Assembly: GCA_025642065.1 (NCBI GenBank) | Contig: JAODUP010000316.1 | Location: 450,001 to 514,000 of the forward strand | Source of the DNA: Paralvinella palmiformis | Taxonomy: Eukaryota; Annelida; Polychaeta; Terebellida; Alvinellidae | Length of the DNA: 64,000 nucleotides | Direction: 5' to 3' | In this document: piece by piece, positions 46,757-58,925 of the stretch | Layout: each line of letters begins with the position of its first letter | Position numbering within the stretch: the first letter of the stretch is position 1 | The notes under the pieces: model-generated | The model's input: the letters and a program-made list of their open reading frames with translations, nothing else | Databases searched by the model: none | Told to the model about the DNA's origin: nothing | Program-made: the position numbers and the translations under genes

Positions 46757-47362
46757 CATCATCCCCCCCTCCCCCAACCAATGATGGGATATAACAGAAA
46801 ATGAAAAAATTTACCCGAGGGTGGTCTTTTGTCGTGATGTTTATTCATGGCATTTTTTAACGTCCCCTTTAATTTAACCAATTCAGTGGAGGGGTGATTC
46901 TTGTCTAATCTGGTCATTTCTAACTTCCAACATTTGAATAAAAATCAATTTTTTAAACATTGTTATAGATACCCAGGTATGTAACAAACATTTTGAACAT
47001 TCTTGACACTGACTGAGTGACTGACAAGTCAAATGACAGTTTTGTTTTGATTTTCTTTCGTTTCATGATCTATGATCATGAAACAGGGATAGCACACAAA
47101 GCGTAAATAATGATTTCCAATGTGGTCCCTTTTTTATTGGGTAGTTGTTCATAACCCCCCCTCCCCCAACCACCATCACTCCCAGGGGAGTACTAAGGAA
47201 AGATGGAACCAAAATATCCCGAGGGTGGTCACTGCCAGAGTGTATTACGTCCTCATGGCATTTTTAACGTCCCCTTTAATTTAACCAAATCAGTGGAGGG
47301 GTGATTCTTGTCTAATCTGGTCATTTCTAACTTCCAACATTTGAATAAAAAATCGAATATTT
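46757..47362 (-). mobile_element. Duplicated unit with SINE family B tail, two copies
   Basis: Two direct copies about 407 bases apart (46757-46955 and 47148-47362). Each has, on the minus strand, GTGGAGGGG, AGTTAAATTAAAGGGGACGT, TAAAAATGCCATGA and the CCTCGGG of family B, fused to a non-SINE block holding GATTCTTGTCTAATCTGG, TCATTTCTAACTTCCAACAT. The shared non-SINE block means the copies arose together, by duplication or as one composite family. Confidence 0.75.
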
Positions 47363-48113
47363 GTAAACAGCTTGTTGTTTTCATTTATTTTTGGAGATAC
47401 TAGCATACTATAAAAGGGACAAGCAGCGCACATTTCTGTACAAGTCCCTACAAAATGACCCATTGGAGTATAGTGACCCCCATTATTATATCAGTACCGT
47501 AATGTATATTTAAAGACCAATTTTACACACAAAAAATAATAGAAAATTCCTGCAAAATTGGCGTCAGAAGAAATTCAATAGCTACAAATCAATATGTGAA
47601 AAGTGCATTTAACATTTTCGACTGACAAAAATAAAGAACGCACATATTTTACCCATGACATTTTGTACGCGGTGACCAAGTTCTCACTAAAACAGCTTTA
47701 CCTGGACTGCTCCCAAGTCGTTTAATTTTAGATTTTTTGGTTTCGATTACATCATCTGTACTTGTTCTTTATCGTTGACTGGATTACTTTGGCTAATTTA
47801 ACTGTTTAAAAAAAAACGAAACAGGTATGTTTTGACCTGTTACTGTACTGACTGAAGCGTTACCATACTGATGCTATCGTTATGGTACTGATGCCTACAT
47901 GAGAGTGACCATTTCGTGATATCGTTGGACTTCTGCACGTACTGGTATTATGGCTGGTGGATGGAGTGTCTGGCTTCAACCGAGCTAGATTGGTTCCCCA
48001 GCGAGGTTCCGCTACGGTCTCCTGGTCATTCGCTCTAAAGGACCAGGGGGATGTGGCGGAAATGGAACCAGTCTAAGGCCACCGAGCGTCAATTGTGCAC
48101 CGATGTGCACAAT

Positions 48114-48236
48114 GAATCCGGGACATTTAGCCAACGGACATTTAGCCAACGGACACTTAGCCAACGGATATTTAGCCAACGGACACTTAGCCAACGGACA
48201 TCTAGCCAATATTTGCAGGGGGGACATTTAGCCAAC
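48114..48236 (-). repeat. Left terminal inverted repeat with 15-bp units
   Basis: Six or so units of ACATTTAGCCAACGG with single-base variants (CACTTAG, TATTTAG, CATCTAG). Short open frames through it read as repeats of AKCPL or NGHLA and are artefacts. Confidence 0.95.
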
Positions 48237-49284
48237 ATTCAAAATTTTTGATTATGTTTATGTGAGTTTTCATAAATATAGTTGTTTCAATAAATACAAA
48301 ACATTGTTATGATTGTATGTAACTGTATTTTTATAATTCATTGTACAAATGTAACAAACACAAAGTGATGTCTCATATTCTAAAACTTGCAAACACGGAT
48401 ATTACATATAGTCTACAGCTGTTATATTCAATCGTCATAGTGTATGTAATTGAATTTTATTCAATTCGTTTTATGAATGTAATGATCACAATCAAATGTC
48501 TCTAAAAATTTGAAAACACAACATTGCATATAATACATTGCATATAGCACATAATATTTCTGACATGTTGTCCATAGGTGTACATTGTCAATATTCCTAT
48601 TATTAAGTTTACATCGTATACTTTTAATATATTTGTTTGTGTTATCTATATTGTTTCCATATTTTATATTTATTAACTGGGCGCTAAGTATAAATATACT
48701 TGAATAAAATATTGAGTCATTTAAGAACATAAAAAAACATAGCGAGTCATAATAATTTCATTTAAATTTATCGCTTATCGCTCAAATAATGACACCAGTA
48801 TTTCTTGACAGTGTCTGTAATTAACAAACATCAACATGCTCAATGACTTCAATGCCATTCCATGTCTTGCGTACGGTTATTGAATTTTGGTTTAAATACG
48901 GACGTATATCTGTATGATTTAAAAATGTGTGACACAGACTACCGGTATGTCACGACCTCGATAATCATATTCTCGTTTATCCCACATATTATCATGCAAC
49001 CAACCTTGTCGGATCAACAAATTCTGACTGTACGTAAAATAGAATCACTGTAAATGAAGCCAGATCTAATTGCCCTGGGGCCCTTTTATTCTACTAGCCT
49101 ATAGAAGCCACTGGTTCCAGGTGAAAGTAGTTAAGTATCATTGGGGATGGTCTGGTCAACTTGAAGGTACACCAAACAGAAGCACTGTAAACAAAGCCAG
49201 ATCTATTTGCACTAGGTGACCCATTTATTTGATAGTGTCTCACATACATGCATTTTTATCAGCACACTACTCAATATTTGGAGT

Positions 49285-49489
49285 ACGGACAGTTGCTCTG
49301 AACTTTAATTCCCTAATAATTGGTAATATTCATCCAATAATTATATAGGTAATATGATACTAAGAAATATATTTCTGAATTAAAAATCAATTAATTTTTT
49401 TAAATCTTTCCTCATTAAAATTCACTGGTGAGCAAGTGTCCACTTTTTCATTTTGTTTGGTTAGTAACTGTCCGGACGAGCAACTGTCC
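49285..49489. repeat. Short inverted repeat inside the MULE-like element
   Basis: ACGGACAGTTGCTC (49285-49298) and its inverted copy GAGCAACTGTCC (49478-49489), plus an extra TAACTGTCCGGACG and AGTGTCCAC near the right arm. Possibly a nested MITE. Confidence 0.45.
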
Positions 49490-50627
49490 TACACCCTAAT
49501 ATGCAACACTATGTCTACATAAATAGTAGGAATATAACAAAATAATGACATTTATTGTTAAATAGTCTAATTCAGCACTGTCTCTGAGAATCCTATAGCA
49601 GAATACCATCTTAAAAGCTTTACTGTTGCATAGAAGATTGTGCACTTTAGTGTAAATATTTACAAAGTTTGAACATATTAGCTCACTTGATGCTGATGAA
49701 ACTGAATCCATTGAACATTTTGTGCAGTGGACTATTATTAGCTTGCTGATGATCACACTTTTGCACATTTCTTATTTCCAACGGCAACATGTAAAAAATG
49801 TTCCCAAGTGAAATTCTCTGGCCTTCTACCTTTATACAGTACTAAAGGCTAGATATCAAATAATAATCACAGTATTAGTTCAATAATTTAAGCCAACATG
49901 TAGGTATGTACCAATGTGATATAATACTATGTTCATGAGAAAGTGTAACACTGCTTCAAATTAAATTCAGACTGGCTTTCTATACTGAGGCAAAATGAAG
50001 TCACATTTTAAAATTATGATATGTCACCTGGATTAACAACATTACAATACATGTATGTGTCAACATTGGATAGAGGGTTATTCTGAGACTAGTAGATTAT
50101 CTGCCGTATATACAAGTAGTAATTACCCACATGCCAGATATAGTTAAGTAGTCAGTGAAGGGGTCAACTAGACTGGATATTGGGTATCATATAAATGTGG
50201 ATTAATCTGTTAATTCAATTGCTGTGTTACATATTGTATGTATTACAGTCATGTTGTAGTAGATGTCACTATTTAATAGCTGAATTTTATTTAAATTGAG
50301 TTTTTTACAAGTCAGTGTAAAAAACTGTAAACAACTTTTCACATGACATTAATAACCGTTAATTAACGGTGTTCATAACGTCTGTGTAAAAAAACTCCCA
50401 ACCCTGACATATTGCAAGTTGCATATCATTATTTATATTTATTTATAATAACGGAGAAAACAGTATACATTAATATAAATATACAAATTGTACAAAAAGC
50501 ACCAATAATTATTATGTTGCTAACATCTTATCTAAAGATAGACCTATATTTGCAATATCCATAAACAACACATAATATTGACAGACCAAAAATATAACAA
50601 TATACATGCAGATGCAAGATGAAAATT

Positions 50628-50740
50628 TTGAATGTTGGCTAAATGTCCCCCTGCAAATATTGGCTAAATGTCCGTTAGCTAAATGTCCGTTGGCTAAGTG
50701 TCCGTTGGCTAAATGTCCGTTGGCTAAATGTCCGGATACC
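50628..50740 (+). repeat. Right terminal inverted repeat with 15-bp units
   Basis: GAATGTTGGCTAAATGTCCC, CCTGCAAATATTGG, then five units of GGCTAAATGTCCGTT with few changes, ending GGATACC. Confidence 0.95.
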
Positions 50741-50913
50741 GTGCACAATACAATGGGTAGTACTAATCATTATACAATTAGTTCAGCATGGATTGTCTAG
50801 ATGTGAGAGGCTGCGTTGAGGGTATTGATCTCATTCCATTAAACCCATTTATTTGGTCGGAATAAACAAAGCCTAAATAACTGGTTTTAAAAAACAAGAT
50901 GTTTTATTTTCAA

Positions 50914-51080
50914 TAATGATTGATGTTTTATGGCCACTTTTGCGCACATGGTAGGCTGAATGAGCCGAGCGACTTCCAAAGCCAATGAAGCGAAGTCAAA
51001 ATGAAACACCCTTCAGATATGCCCACGCTGAGATTCGAACACGGGTGGTAGTAATTTGTGGTCCAACGTGCTACCAATGA
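50914..51080 (-). mobile_element. SINE family A
   Basis: Minus strand: GGTAGCACGTTGGACCAC, GTGTTCGAATCTCAG (box B), GTGGGCATATCTGAAGG, TCAGCCTACCATGTGCGCAA. Full length. Confidence 0.9.
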
Positions 51081-51084
51081 AATA

Positions 51085-51845
51085 ACGAAATAAAAATACG
51101 TGCCTATATTGAGAAACTTAAAATAATCGGGAATTAGATCCCTTCACGCCCCATCGACTGCTTAGAAATTGGCGGCATTGTCCACAAGGTCGGTACACGT
51201 GACTAAGTACCGCCGTCAGTTATCAGATGGCGACACCGAATTCTATTGGTTACAGTACTTGTGCCTAGCTAACAGTATTTTATTTTGCAGGATAAACATG
51301 ATGACACAAGGGAGAACGCTTTATAAACAGAACGTATTCATTTTCCATTAAATTTTGAAAATGGCTATAAATTTAATTAGTTTAATAATTTAAATGGTAA
51401 ATTCGGCTGTGGAAACTTTCTCAGGTGCCGCTCATTCCCTTGATGCCATAAGCACGTGCTTATTATGCCTTTAGGGTTAATCCACCACTGATTGAATGTA
51501 TATGTTAATGGCCATTATCGTGCTTCTACCGTTATGTTATCAGTCGATTGATTTAACTTGAATTCAATGGATACATACATTATCATTGGTTTTAGCTCAC
51601 AAAACTTTAACTATGTAACAATTATTATGGCCGTTTCCTCTGAAAATGCATGGCGACAGCAATTGACCAGATTTACAAAGAATCACCTGGAGACGGCAGC
51701 GTCATTTAACGTGGGACATACAAACGAGTCGTAGGAGGCATAAGTAACAGCCAAGTTCCCACGTGTACATATATGTAAATAGATTGAAATGTTTCTACAC
51801 TAATACAGACGCTTTGCTGAACAAGCGCTTAGAACTCTCTGCACA
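51085..51845. other. Intergenic, small SINE B fragment
   Basis: 51685-51722 holds a minus-strand fragment of SINE family B (ACGTTAAATGACGCTGCCG). Otherwise nothing recognised. Confidence 0.45.
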
Positions 51846-52817
51846 AATTCATGAAATTTTGACCAAAAAACAGGGACATGGATATTGAAACACCGGAATT
51901 CCACATAGATGGCTATGACGATCACACAAACCTAGAAGGAAGACGCAAGAGGGGAGTAATCCTGTATACTAGATCCCATTTAAATGCAGCCATCAGCCAC
52001 ATAGCAGGAGAAGAAAAGTTTGAAGAATCCCTTTGGTGTGAGCTGAAACTGAAAGGAGCAGACAATCTGCAGATTGGTATGGTTTAGAGATCACCCAATT
52101 GCAATAGGGAAAACCATGATCACTTGAGATCGTTAATGCACAATGCCACTAAAATAAATACAAGCCACATTATGATAATGGGTGATTTTAACTATGGTGG
52201 GATTAACTGGAAGAATGGATCCTCATCTAACGCACTAACAAACCAAGCCACATCATTTGTGGAAACATTCAGGGATCTTCACCTTCATCAGCATATCACA
52301 GAGCCAACACACTACAGAACTGACGAGCATCCAAATACACTTGACTTGGTAATCACAAACGAAGACGGCATGGTTGACAACTTGGCCCTAAATGCACCTG
52401 TAGGAAAAAGACATCATTTATGTATCACCTTTGATTTTATGTGTTACACTGAGATGCTAGCGAAGAAAACACAGAAATTTCAATACCACAAAGGAGATTA
52501 TGTCGCTATGAATCAAGAGGCACAGACAATGTCTTGGACCCTCGAGGGTGAGTCAAGTATTGAAGAAAGGTGGCACCAGTTCATGAACAACATAAACCAT
52601 CTGATGGACAAACACAAATTAAAGATCGCATATGCAAATTGTCAGAAAACCACCAATCTACATGACAGCAAAGGCTAGAGAGAAGGTAAGATTGAAGAAA
52701 GCTGTTTTATCCACCTGGCGATACACCAGAAGTGGACAAGATTATAAACAATACACCAAAGCGAGAAATCAGGCAAAATGGGAGTATCGTAAAGCACAAA
52801 AGGAGTTCGAGAAGAAA

Positions 52818-53457
52818 CTAGCAAAATAGAGTAAGAAAACCCCCAAAGCCTTCTATAAATATGCACAATCTAAACTTAAAACAAGAACAGGCACACTTAG
52901 CCCGAGAAAATGGTAGTCTCATTACAACAGACTAACCCCTCACATGGTCACCTGGTCCAATCACCGCTGACATGGCTGAGTCAAGAACAATCCCCTACTA
53001 AAAACTCCTCCCACACATCCAAACAGGTATATAACAATCAGCGTGGATAAACCCACATGTATCGTGGGTGGCTGACCACGTTAAATGGCGCTGCCGTCTC
53101 CACTGAATTATTTAAAATAAAGGGGGACGTCAAAAAACTAGCAAAATAGAGTAAGAAAACCCCCAAAGCCTTTAATAAATATGCACAATCTAAACTTAAA
53201 ACAAGAACAGGCACACTTAGCCCGAGAAAATGGTAGTCTCATTACAACAGACTAACCCCTCACATGGTCACCTGGTCCAATCACCGCTGACATGGCTGAG
53301 TCAAGAACAATCCCCTACTAAAAACTCCTCCCACACATCCAAACAGGTATATAACAATCAGCGTGGATAAACCCACATGTATCGTGGGTGGCTGACCACG
53401 TTAAATGGCGCTGCCGTCTCCACTGAATTATTTAAAATAAAGGGGGACGTTAAAAAC
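52818..53457 (+). repeat. 320-bp near-perfect tandem duplication in the LINE
   Basis: 52818-53137 and 53138-53457 are nearly identical (one visible difference, TTCTATAAAT against TTTAATAAAT). Each copy contains LINE sequence and the start of a SINE family B body (ACGTTAAATGGCGCTGCCG), so the duplication came after the SINE insertion. Confidence 0.93.
53060..53137 (+). mobile_element. SINE family B body, partial, first duplicate
   Basis: TCGTGGGTGGCTGACCACGT to AAAGGGGGACGTCAAAA; the tRNA-like head is absent. Confidence 0.85.
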
Positions 53458-53625
53458 CCCCTGAGGACGTAAAACACTCTGGCGGCCACCCTCAGGGTAT
53501 TTCGGCTCCATCTTTCCGTGCTGCTCCCTGTGAGTGGTGGGGGAGGACATTTCTCAACCACTCCAACATAGAGGCTGTGCTGATTAAGCGACAGCCTGGG
53601 GATTCTCCCCGAACAACAAAACCTA
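53380..53625 (+). mobile_element. SINE family B without head
   Basis: Starts in the body (TCGTGGGTGGCTGACCACGT) and keeps the complete 3' part: CCATCTTTCCGTGCTGCTCC, GTGCTGATTAAGCGACAGCC and CCCCGAACAAC. A 5'-truncated insertion. Confidence 0.88.
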
Positions 53626-54760
53626 AACCCACATGTCCCTTGATAAAATCTCCGCTGACTTGACTGTACCATAACAAACATTCACTAATAAAGCTTTCAC
53701 ACATTCAACCCACACCACGAAAACATTAATACAGTATAAACCCAACCAAACCCCGCGGCTACTACATCTACACCCGTGCGATCCCAACAACTGGCCGGCC
53801 AATAATCGCCAATCGGCACGGAATGGGTGACCACTAACTTCTTTCGCACATCAATCAATCGGAGAACTATGGTTTCACACCCATTGACCCCACAATTGGT
53901 CGGCCACAAACCGTTAAGCGGCACGAAAGGGCGATCACTAATTCTTCATAACATAAATTAATTCGACAACCGGCCATGAATTTACAACTTGTAAGACTCT
54001 AGAGTCGATCATCAGGGACTACATCATGCATGATATGGTTGAAAACCAACTTCTCATAAAATGCCAACATGGTTTCATCAAAGGTCGCTCTTGTGTCACT
54101 CATCTGTTGGCAGTCTTGGACAAATGGACAGAAGCACTGGGCATGGGAAATAATATGGATGCTGTGTATCGTGATTTTTCAAAAGCATTCGACTCTGTTC
54201 CGCATCAGCGACTCCTGATGAAAATCAAAGTATATGGCATATCAGGTAAATATGGAAATGGATAGAGGACTTTTTATTTCAGAGAAATCAGCAAGTAGTA
54301 GTCAATGGCATGAAGTCACTGGTAGCGCTTGTTCTGAGTGGAATCCCTCAAGGTAGTGTGTTGGGGCCATTGCAATTTATCTGTTTTATTAACGACATGC
54401 TAGAGGTCGTCCACTCAAGCATAAATATGTTTGCTGAGGACACAAAGATTTTTAGAACAGTGAACAACCCAGAACAAGCTCATATATTACAAGACGACCA
54501 GGAAGCTCTGGAAGAATGGTCCAGCCTATGGCAGCTAAGGTTTAATGCTGAAAAATGTAAAGTTATGCATCTTGGTAGCCGCAATAAACGCATAGAGTAT
54601 CACATGCACAAAGATGGAGTCCAGGTTAACTTACAGACCACAGAACTGGAAAAGGATCTTGGTGTGTATGTTGACACAAAGTTAACATTCAGTATGCATT
54701 GTGAAAAAGGTAAATATGGCCAACAAACTATTAGGCCTGATCAGAAGATCATATGTGTAC

Positions 54761-54841
54761 CAGCCCTGGGGTAATTGTAATAGTAATAGCAATACTCAGA
54801 AGTAATAGTAATATATTACATTTCAAATTGACCCAGGTCTG
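54761..54841. mobile_element. 81-bp hAT MITE inside the LINE
   Basis: Starts CAGCCCTGGGGTAATTG, ends TTGACCCAGGTCTG, the same ends as the 1264-bp hAT element at 31401, with the same inner GTAATAGTAATATATTACAT block. ATGTGTAC at 54753-54760 and 54842-54849 is a perfect 8-base duplication. Removing it restores the LINE reading frame (SYVYLDNAIVKTL). Confidence 0.95.
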
Positions 54842-54921
54842 ATGTGTACCTTGATAATGCAATAGTGAAGACTTTGTAGACCTCTCTTGTTAGGCCACAT
54901 CTCGAATATAGGAACATAATA

Positions 54922-55055
54922 ATATAATAATGCATGTTTATATAGCGCCAGAACCAGGTAACCCTGTTCTGAGGCGCTGAACAGTATTATTATCCCTGAC
55001 TCAGACCTGTTTCCACCCAGCACACATCTCAACTCCCAAGGGAGCATACCATTAT
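54922..55055 (+). repeat. Dispersed 'TATAGCGCCAGAACC' repeat
   Basis: ATGTTTATATAGCGCCAGAA, CCCTGTTCTGAGGCGCTGAA, TCCCTGACTCAGACCTG and ATCTCAACTCCCAAGGGAGC. Parts recur at 10030 (minus), 23420 (minus) and 25840 (plus). Confidence 0.75.
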
Positions 55056-55059
55056 AGGC

Positions 55060-56395
55060 GCAAAGCGTTACTCAAACACATAGCCATCGCGTCCTGTCAG
55101 GTACTCATTTTTATGGATGAGTGAACCAGTCGCCACATGACAACACTGCAGCTCCTGGAGATTCGATATAGCCAACACTCGGTACATGATGCTTATAATT
55201 TAAACAAGTCAAATTTAGAAAGGCCTCGCCCTGATACAGGCTATGTAGCATAACTAAAATCAGAAGCGGATTAGTATGAGCGAGTGAGTAGCATGAGTGG
55301 TCAGCCACTCATGATTGTTGTTGACACGTCATACCTGTAACTATAATTTTCACGCTTTCATAGTAATGTCCATAGCTTCAAAATTACAGGAAATATATGG
55401 AAAGATCAAACTAGTCTCAAGTTCTTCAAATAAATGCGCATCAACCACAATATTACAACGTATTCACAAACTTTATGCAATGGGACGAATTAATGATGTA
55501 GTGAATTGTAAGGTGTTCAGTGCGGGCCGAGTTATCTGGGCCGAATTGTCTAAGCATTTTGTTTTGTTTATTTATATAATCTAGAATCTACTGTTTATGT
55601 TTCTTGCACTCGTTATCGAATAGAAGTAGAATATTTATATGAAAGTGAAATCAGAAAGGAATAACTCGTGTACTATCGTAGACAACAGTTCTTTCCATAT
55701 ACAAGGTATTTGTTTCGTACATAAAAAGTAATTAATTCTTAATTATCGCCCATCAAGTGAAGTGACCAAACAGTATAAGTATTTGGAAATATTATAGAAA
55801 AACAAAATTGGCACTCAGAACGTATTACTATTAGTCTCAATTCTTAAAGAAGTCAAAGCGTACAATACTTTAGCTTCAGGCATTAAAGGTCACTAGCACT
55901 TAAGTAGTTCACTGTACTCTACTGCATGAAATTAAGCTGTTTCAGTGTTTGATCACAATGCAGTGTAACACGTACTGCTCATTTAAAATGTTTATTTTTT
56001 TTGGTGAATTCTGTGGATGTTTCTTAGTTTTTGTCTTTGACTTATAATACAATATTTACTGGTTAAGGCATGCTAGAGAACAAGACCATGGTCAGGAGTG
56101 GAGTACCCGTTAATGCCCCATACGATGGTGAGCAGAGTCATTCTTGATTACAGTAGACTTCACCTTTGGCCAGCCTCGTTAGTCTCCAATCATTAAATGC
56201 TACCTAAAGAAGCATTTATTTGAGTCAAAATACTACTACATTTACCCCTGAAGTGAAATTCCATTATATATGCCCAAAATAGCCCACAAATAGCACATGA
56301 AATATGATAAATGAAAAGAATGAGCAATCATGTCTGTCATTTTTAGGTAAAAGGAGAGTGGGTTACATGATCACCACACTACCTTAGTAATTTAT
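55060..56395. other. No feature recognised
   Basis: Intergenic AT-rich DNA. No gene or RNA signature seen. Confidence 0.4.
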
Positions 56396-56410
56396 ACAGA
56401 CAGGTGGATA

Positions 56411-56583
56411 GTGGTCTAGCGGTAGTGTGTTGGACTACAGATCACTACCACCCGTGTTCAATTCTCGGGGTGAGCATATCTGAAGGTTGTTTCGTCTTTG
56501 ACTTCGCCTCATTACCTTTGGAGGTTGCTCGGCCCATTTAGCCTACCTTGTGCACAAAAGTGGCCGTAAAAATCAATCATCAT
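56411..56583 (+). mobile_element. SINE family A with about 14-bp target duplication
   Basis: GTGGTCTAGCGGTAGTGTG (box A), GTGTTCAATTCTCGGGG (box B, one base lost), GAGCATATCTGAAGG, TACCTTGTGCACAAAAGTGG and ATCAATCATCATC. CAGACAGGTGGATA (56397-56410) and CAGACAGATGGATA (56584-56597) flank it, one mismatch. Confidence 0.93.
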
Positions 56584-56599
56584 CAGACAGATGGATAAT

Positions 56600-58475
56600 A
56601 ACAATCTGACCGGGGGCTCTGTCATATTTTTGTCCCAGGTCAAATTATTGACCCAATGGATCGACAAAATTTTCCAAAAGGGGTCAAGAAGAAAATTTTG
56701 TGATCAGAATCTCATCGAGAAGGATTGAAATTAAGGGGTCAATAAGATCAAGCCAGCTTCAAAAGGGTCAGGATCAAATCCTCCAAGCATACCTGTAGTT
56801 GATCACATATTTATAGATAGTAGCCCCCTGGGGATACAGTTGCTGACATGTGTATCTGATATATAATAACAACTTTATACTGACACTGCGTAGCATGCAT
56901 ATGTGGCACTACATCACATTTTTACACATACATTTTGTCAACTACGGTAAACAGACATTTACAAAGCTGAACGATGAAAAACGAATACTTCATGTTTCGG
57001 AACATTTGACATATATAGCAGTTAACTGAGTATTGATTATGTGACCAGTTATTTGCTTAAACCGTACCGTGACTGCTTAAACATGTAATCGTGGAAACGG
57101 TAGTCTGGAGCCAGTATAATCTAAAGCCTCATTGACTAAATCACCTTGAGGTGAAGACACTCATTGTTACAACTTTTACATTACATCTAGCTTCTAGCAT
57201 GATCTATCTCTTTGACTGCATAGTGCACGTCTGTGTCTGACTATCATTAACATAGTCACCACCTTTCGGGAGTACTATGACCTTGTAATTTAGGTTATTA
57301 CCATTTTTAATTATTGATCGTCACCTTTGGAAATAATAATATATGCCATCACCTGTGTTTTAATGGGCAACCAGATGCAGTACAGATCCCCTTAAGCACA
57401 TTTTGTGTAAATAGTGGTTAGAGACAGTCACATTTCAGTGTATAGAAAGCTATGTAAATAGCCAAGGTTCGATTTTCCCATCCAAAACTAGTGTTTGCTG
57501 GAATTGCAGTAAAAATGGGTAAAACTCAAATTATTCATTAATCCCCAAATAAATAATATCAATAGTCAAAGCAACTAACAAGGTCATTTTTATTTTATTT
57601 ATGAAATGAGCTTTAAGATGGGCTGTTTTATTAGATAGCTGATGAACACAAGAAACACATTTTGCCATCGACAACAACTTCATTGAAATATGCCCATATT
57701 GAGTCTTTAGGTTATAATCTTTAAGCTTGCCACCTAATCCCATATTGGCACATTGTAGCTTTCAGTATTAAGGCTTTTCAGATGACTAAATAAATCTATC
57801 AGTTATAATGCCAAATATGTACTGATAACTTGTTATATTGACCATGTAGAAATAGATATATATTATTATTATACAACATTTTAAATAGTGCTCTATATAA
57901 TTGGACTAAAATTAGCGCTTTACAGATAAAAGAAGTAGTTAAACACGTACCAAGTATAGAGTTTAAAACATTATAAAACAATTTCCGATTTAGACGTTAA
58001 AACAATGATAACATGGCTATGAGTATGCAATGTCCAAGAAATGCATCTTAACATTCTTCTTGAACAAGTTGATGGACTTGGACTACCTAGTTATCATTGG
58101 TAAATTGTTCATCGGGGAGGCAGCTGACTTGCTGAAACAGCGATTTCCATAAGTTGCCATACGTGTCTTTGGTACACACAGCAGGCAACCTGACTCCAAT
58201 CTCAGTGAGCATCTTGGATGGTAGGGTATCACAAGTTCCTCCATATATATATATATATATATATATTTAGATTTAGATTTTAATAATATCAGAACCTGAT
58301 GGAGTCACCCAAAGGCTATTTCCTATTTAAATGCTTCTGAAAAGAAGTCACTAATCCCTTCTGCACCAAGAGCAATGGGGCATACAATTACAAATGCAGC
58401 TGGGTGGTGAGAAAAATTTTAAAAAATGCCAGGTGGAGTATTCATTTTACAAAAATAATAAAATGCGACTGGGTG
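56600..58475. other. Intergenic, upstream of HENMT1
   Basis: 56650-56780 has repeated GGGTCA-type strings of unknown origin. A copy of the TAGTGCTCTATATAATTGG repeat is at 57877-57925, and a short TA tract at 58244-58267. No gene recognised. Confidence 0.4.
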
Positions 58476-58477
58476 TT

Positions 58478-58925
58478 AAAAATAATTTCACCAGTAATTT
58501 GTGATCTGTTTTTAATTGACAATGTGCCTTACATTTATCTGTGCATGAGTTCATCTCTAATCATGTATGCAGTTATGTTATTGGCTACCCTGCTCATGAC
58601 CTTGTAAATATTTGGCAATATGGCGGAGTCCGAAATGATTTCAATGGAAGTAATATATATATATATATAGATAGATACTTATTTAGTATGAAGACCTACA
58701 GGCAATTTTGTTAATGGTCAGCCAGATACCAAAAAAACCTGTCACCAATAATTTGCGATTTGTTTTTAATCGACCATGTGTGTTTGTTTATAACTTACAT
58801 TTATCTGTGCATGCGTTCATCTGTAATTGTGTAAGCAGTTATTTTATTGACTCGCCCACTAATGACCTTTATCAGACTACATCCGGCGATATGGCAGTGT
58901 CTGAAATATTTCACTTTCTATTGAA
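58478..58925 (+). repeat. Imperfect duplication of about 180 bp around an ATG
   Basis: 58478-58655 and about 58728-58925 share TGTTTTTAAT, CTTACATTTATCTGTGCATG, GTTCATCT and the end GGC(A/G)ATATGGC(G/A)G(A/T)GTC, with many changes. Both copies carry an ATG in the same place (58620 and 58891). Confidence 0.75.

Larger units (their letters stand above)
48114..50740. mobile_element. MULE-like element, 2627 bp, with minisatellite-like terminal inverted repeats
   Basis: The left end (48114-48235) is GAATCCGGGACATTTAGCC followed by about six 15-base units (ACATTTAGCCAACGG) and AATATTTGCAGGGGGGACAT, TTAGCCAACATTC. The right end (50628-50740) is the inverted copy ending GGCTAAATGTCCGGATACC. GTGCACAAT at 48105-48113 and 50741-50749 is a perfect 9-base duplication, the size typical of Mutator-like elements. 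The same repeat flanks a MULE transposase relic at 15-16.7 kb, which supports the assignment. The interior has no transposase, so it is non-autonomous. Confidence 0.85.
51848..54910 (+). pseudogene. LINE with endonuclease and reverse transcriptase, broken by insertions
   Basis: The endonuclease part (51878-52440) shows RKRGVILYTRS, IMIMGDFNYGGINW (the GDFN catalytic motif), TRDEHPNTLDLVIT-like TDEHPNTLDLVITNE and GKRHHLCITF (the terminal H region). The reverse transcriptase resumes at about 53985: NQLLIKCQHGFIKGRS, VYRDFSKAFDSVPHQRL, SGIPQGSVLGPLQF, and FAED in place of the catalytic YADD box, then RFNAEKCKVMHLG and YLDNAIVKTL*TSLVRPHLE. The region between (about 52900-53980) is replaced by other repeats. 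It is a non-LTR retrotransposon of CR1/Jockey-like type; it has a mutated catalytic box and stops, so it is dead. Confidence 0.88.

Noticed and set aside
48012..48251. Open frames with repeated AKCPL or NGHLA residues here and at 15.1, 16.6 and 50.6 kb as proteins
   Set aside because: They are translations of the 15-bp terminal-repeat array of a transposon family.
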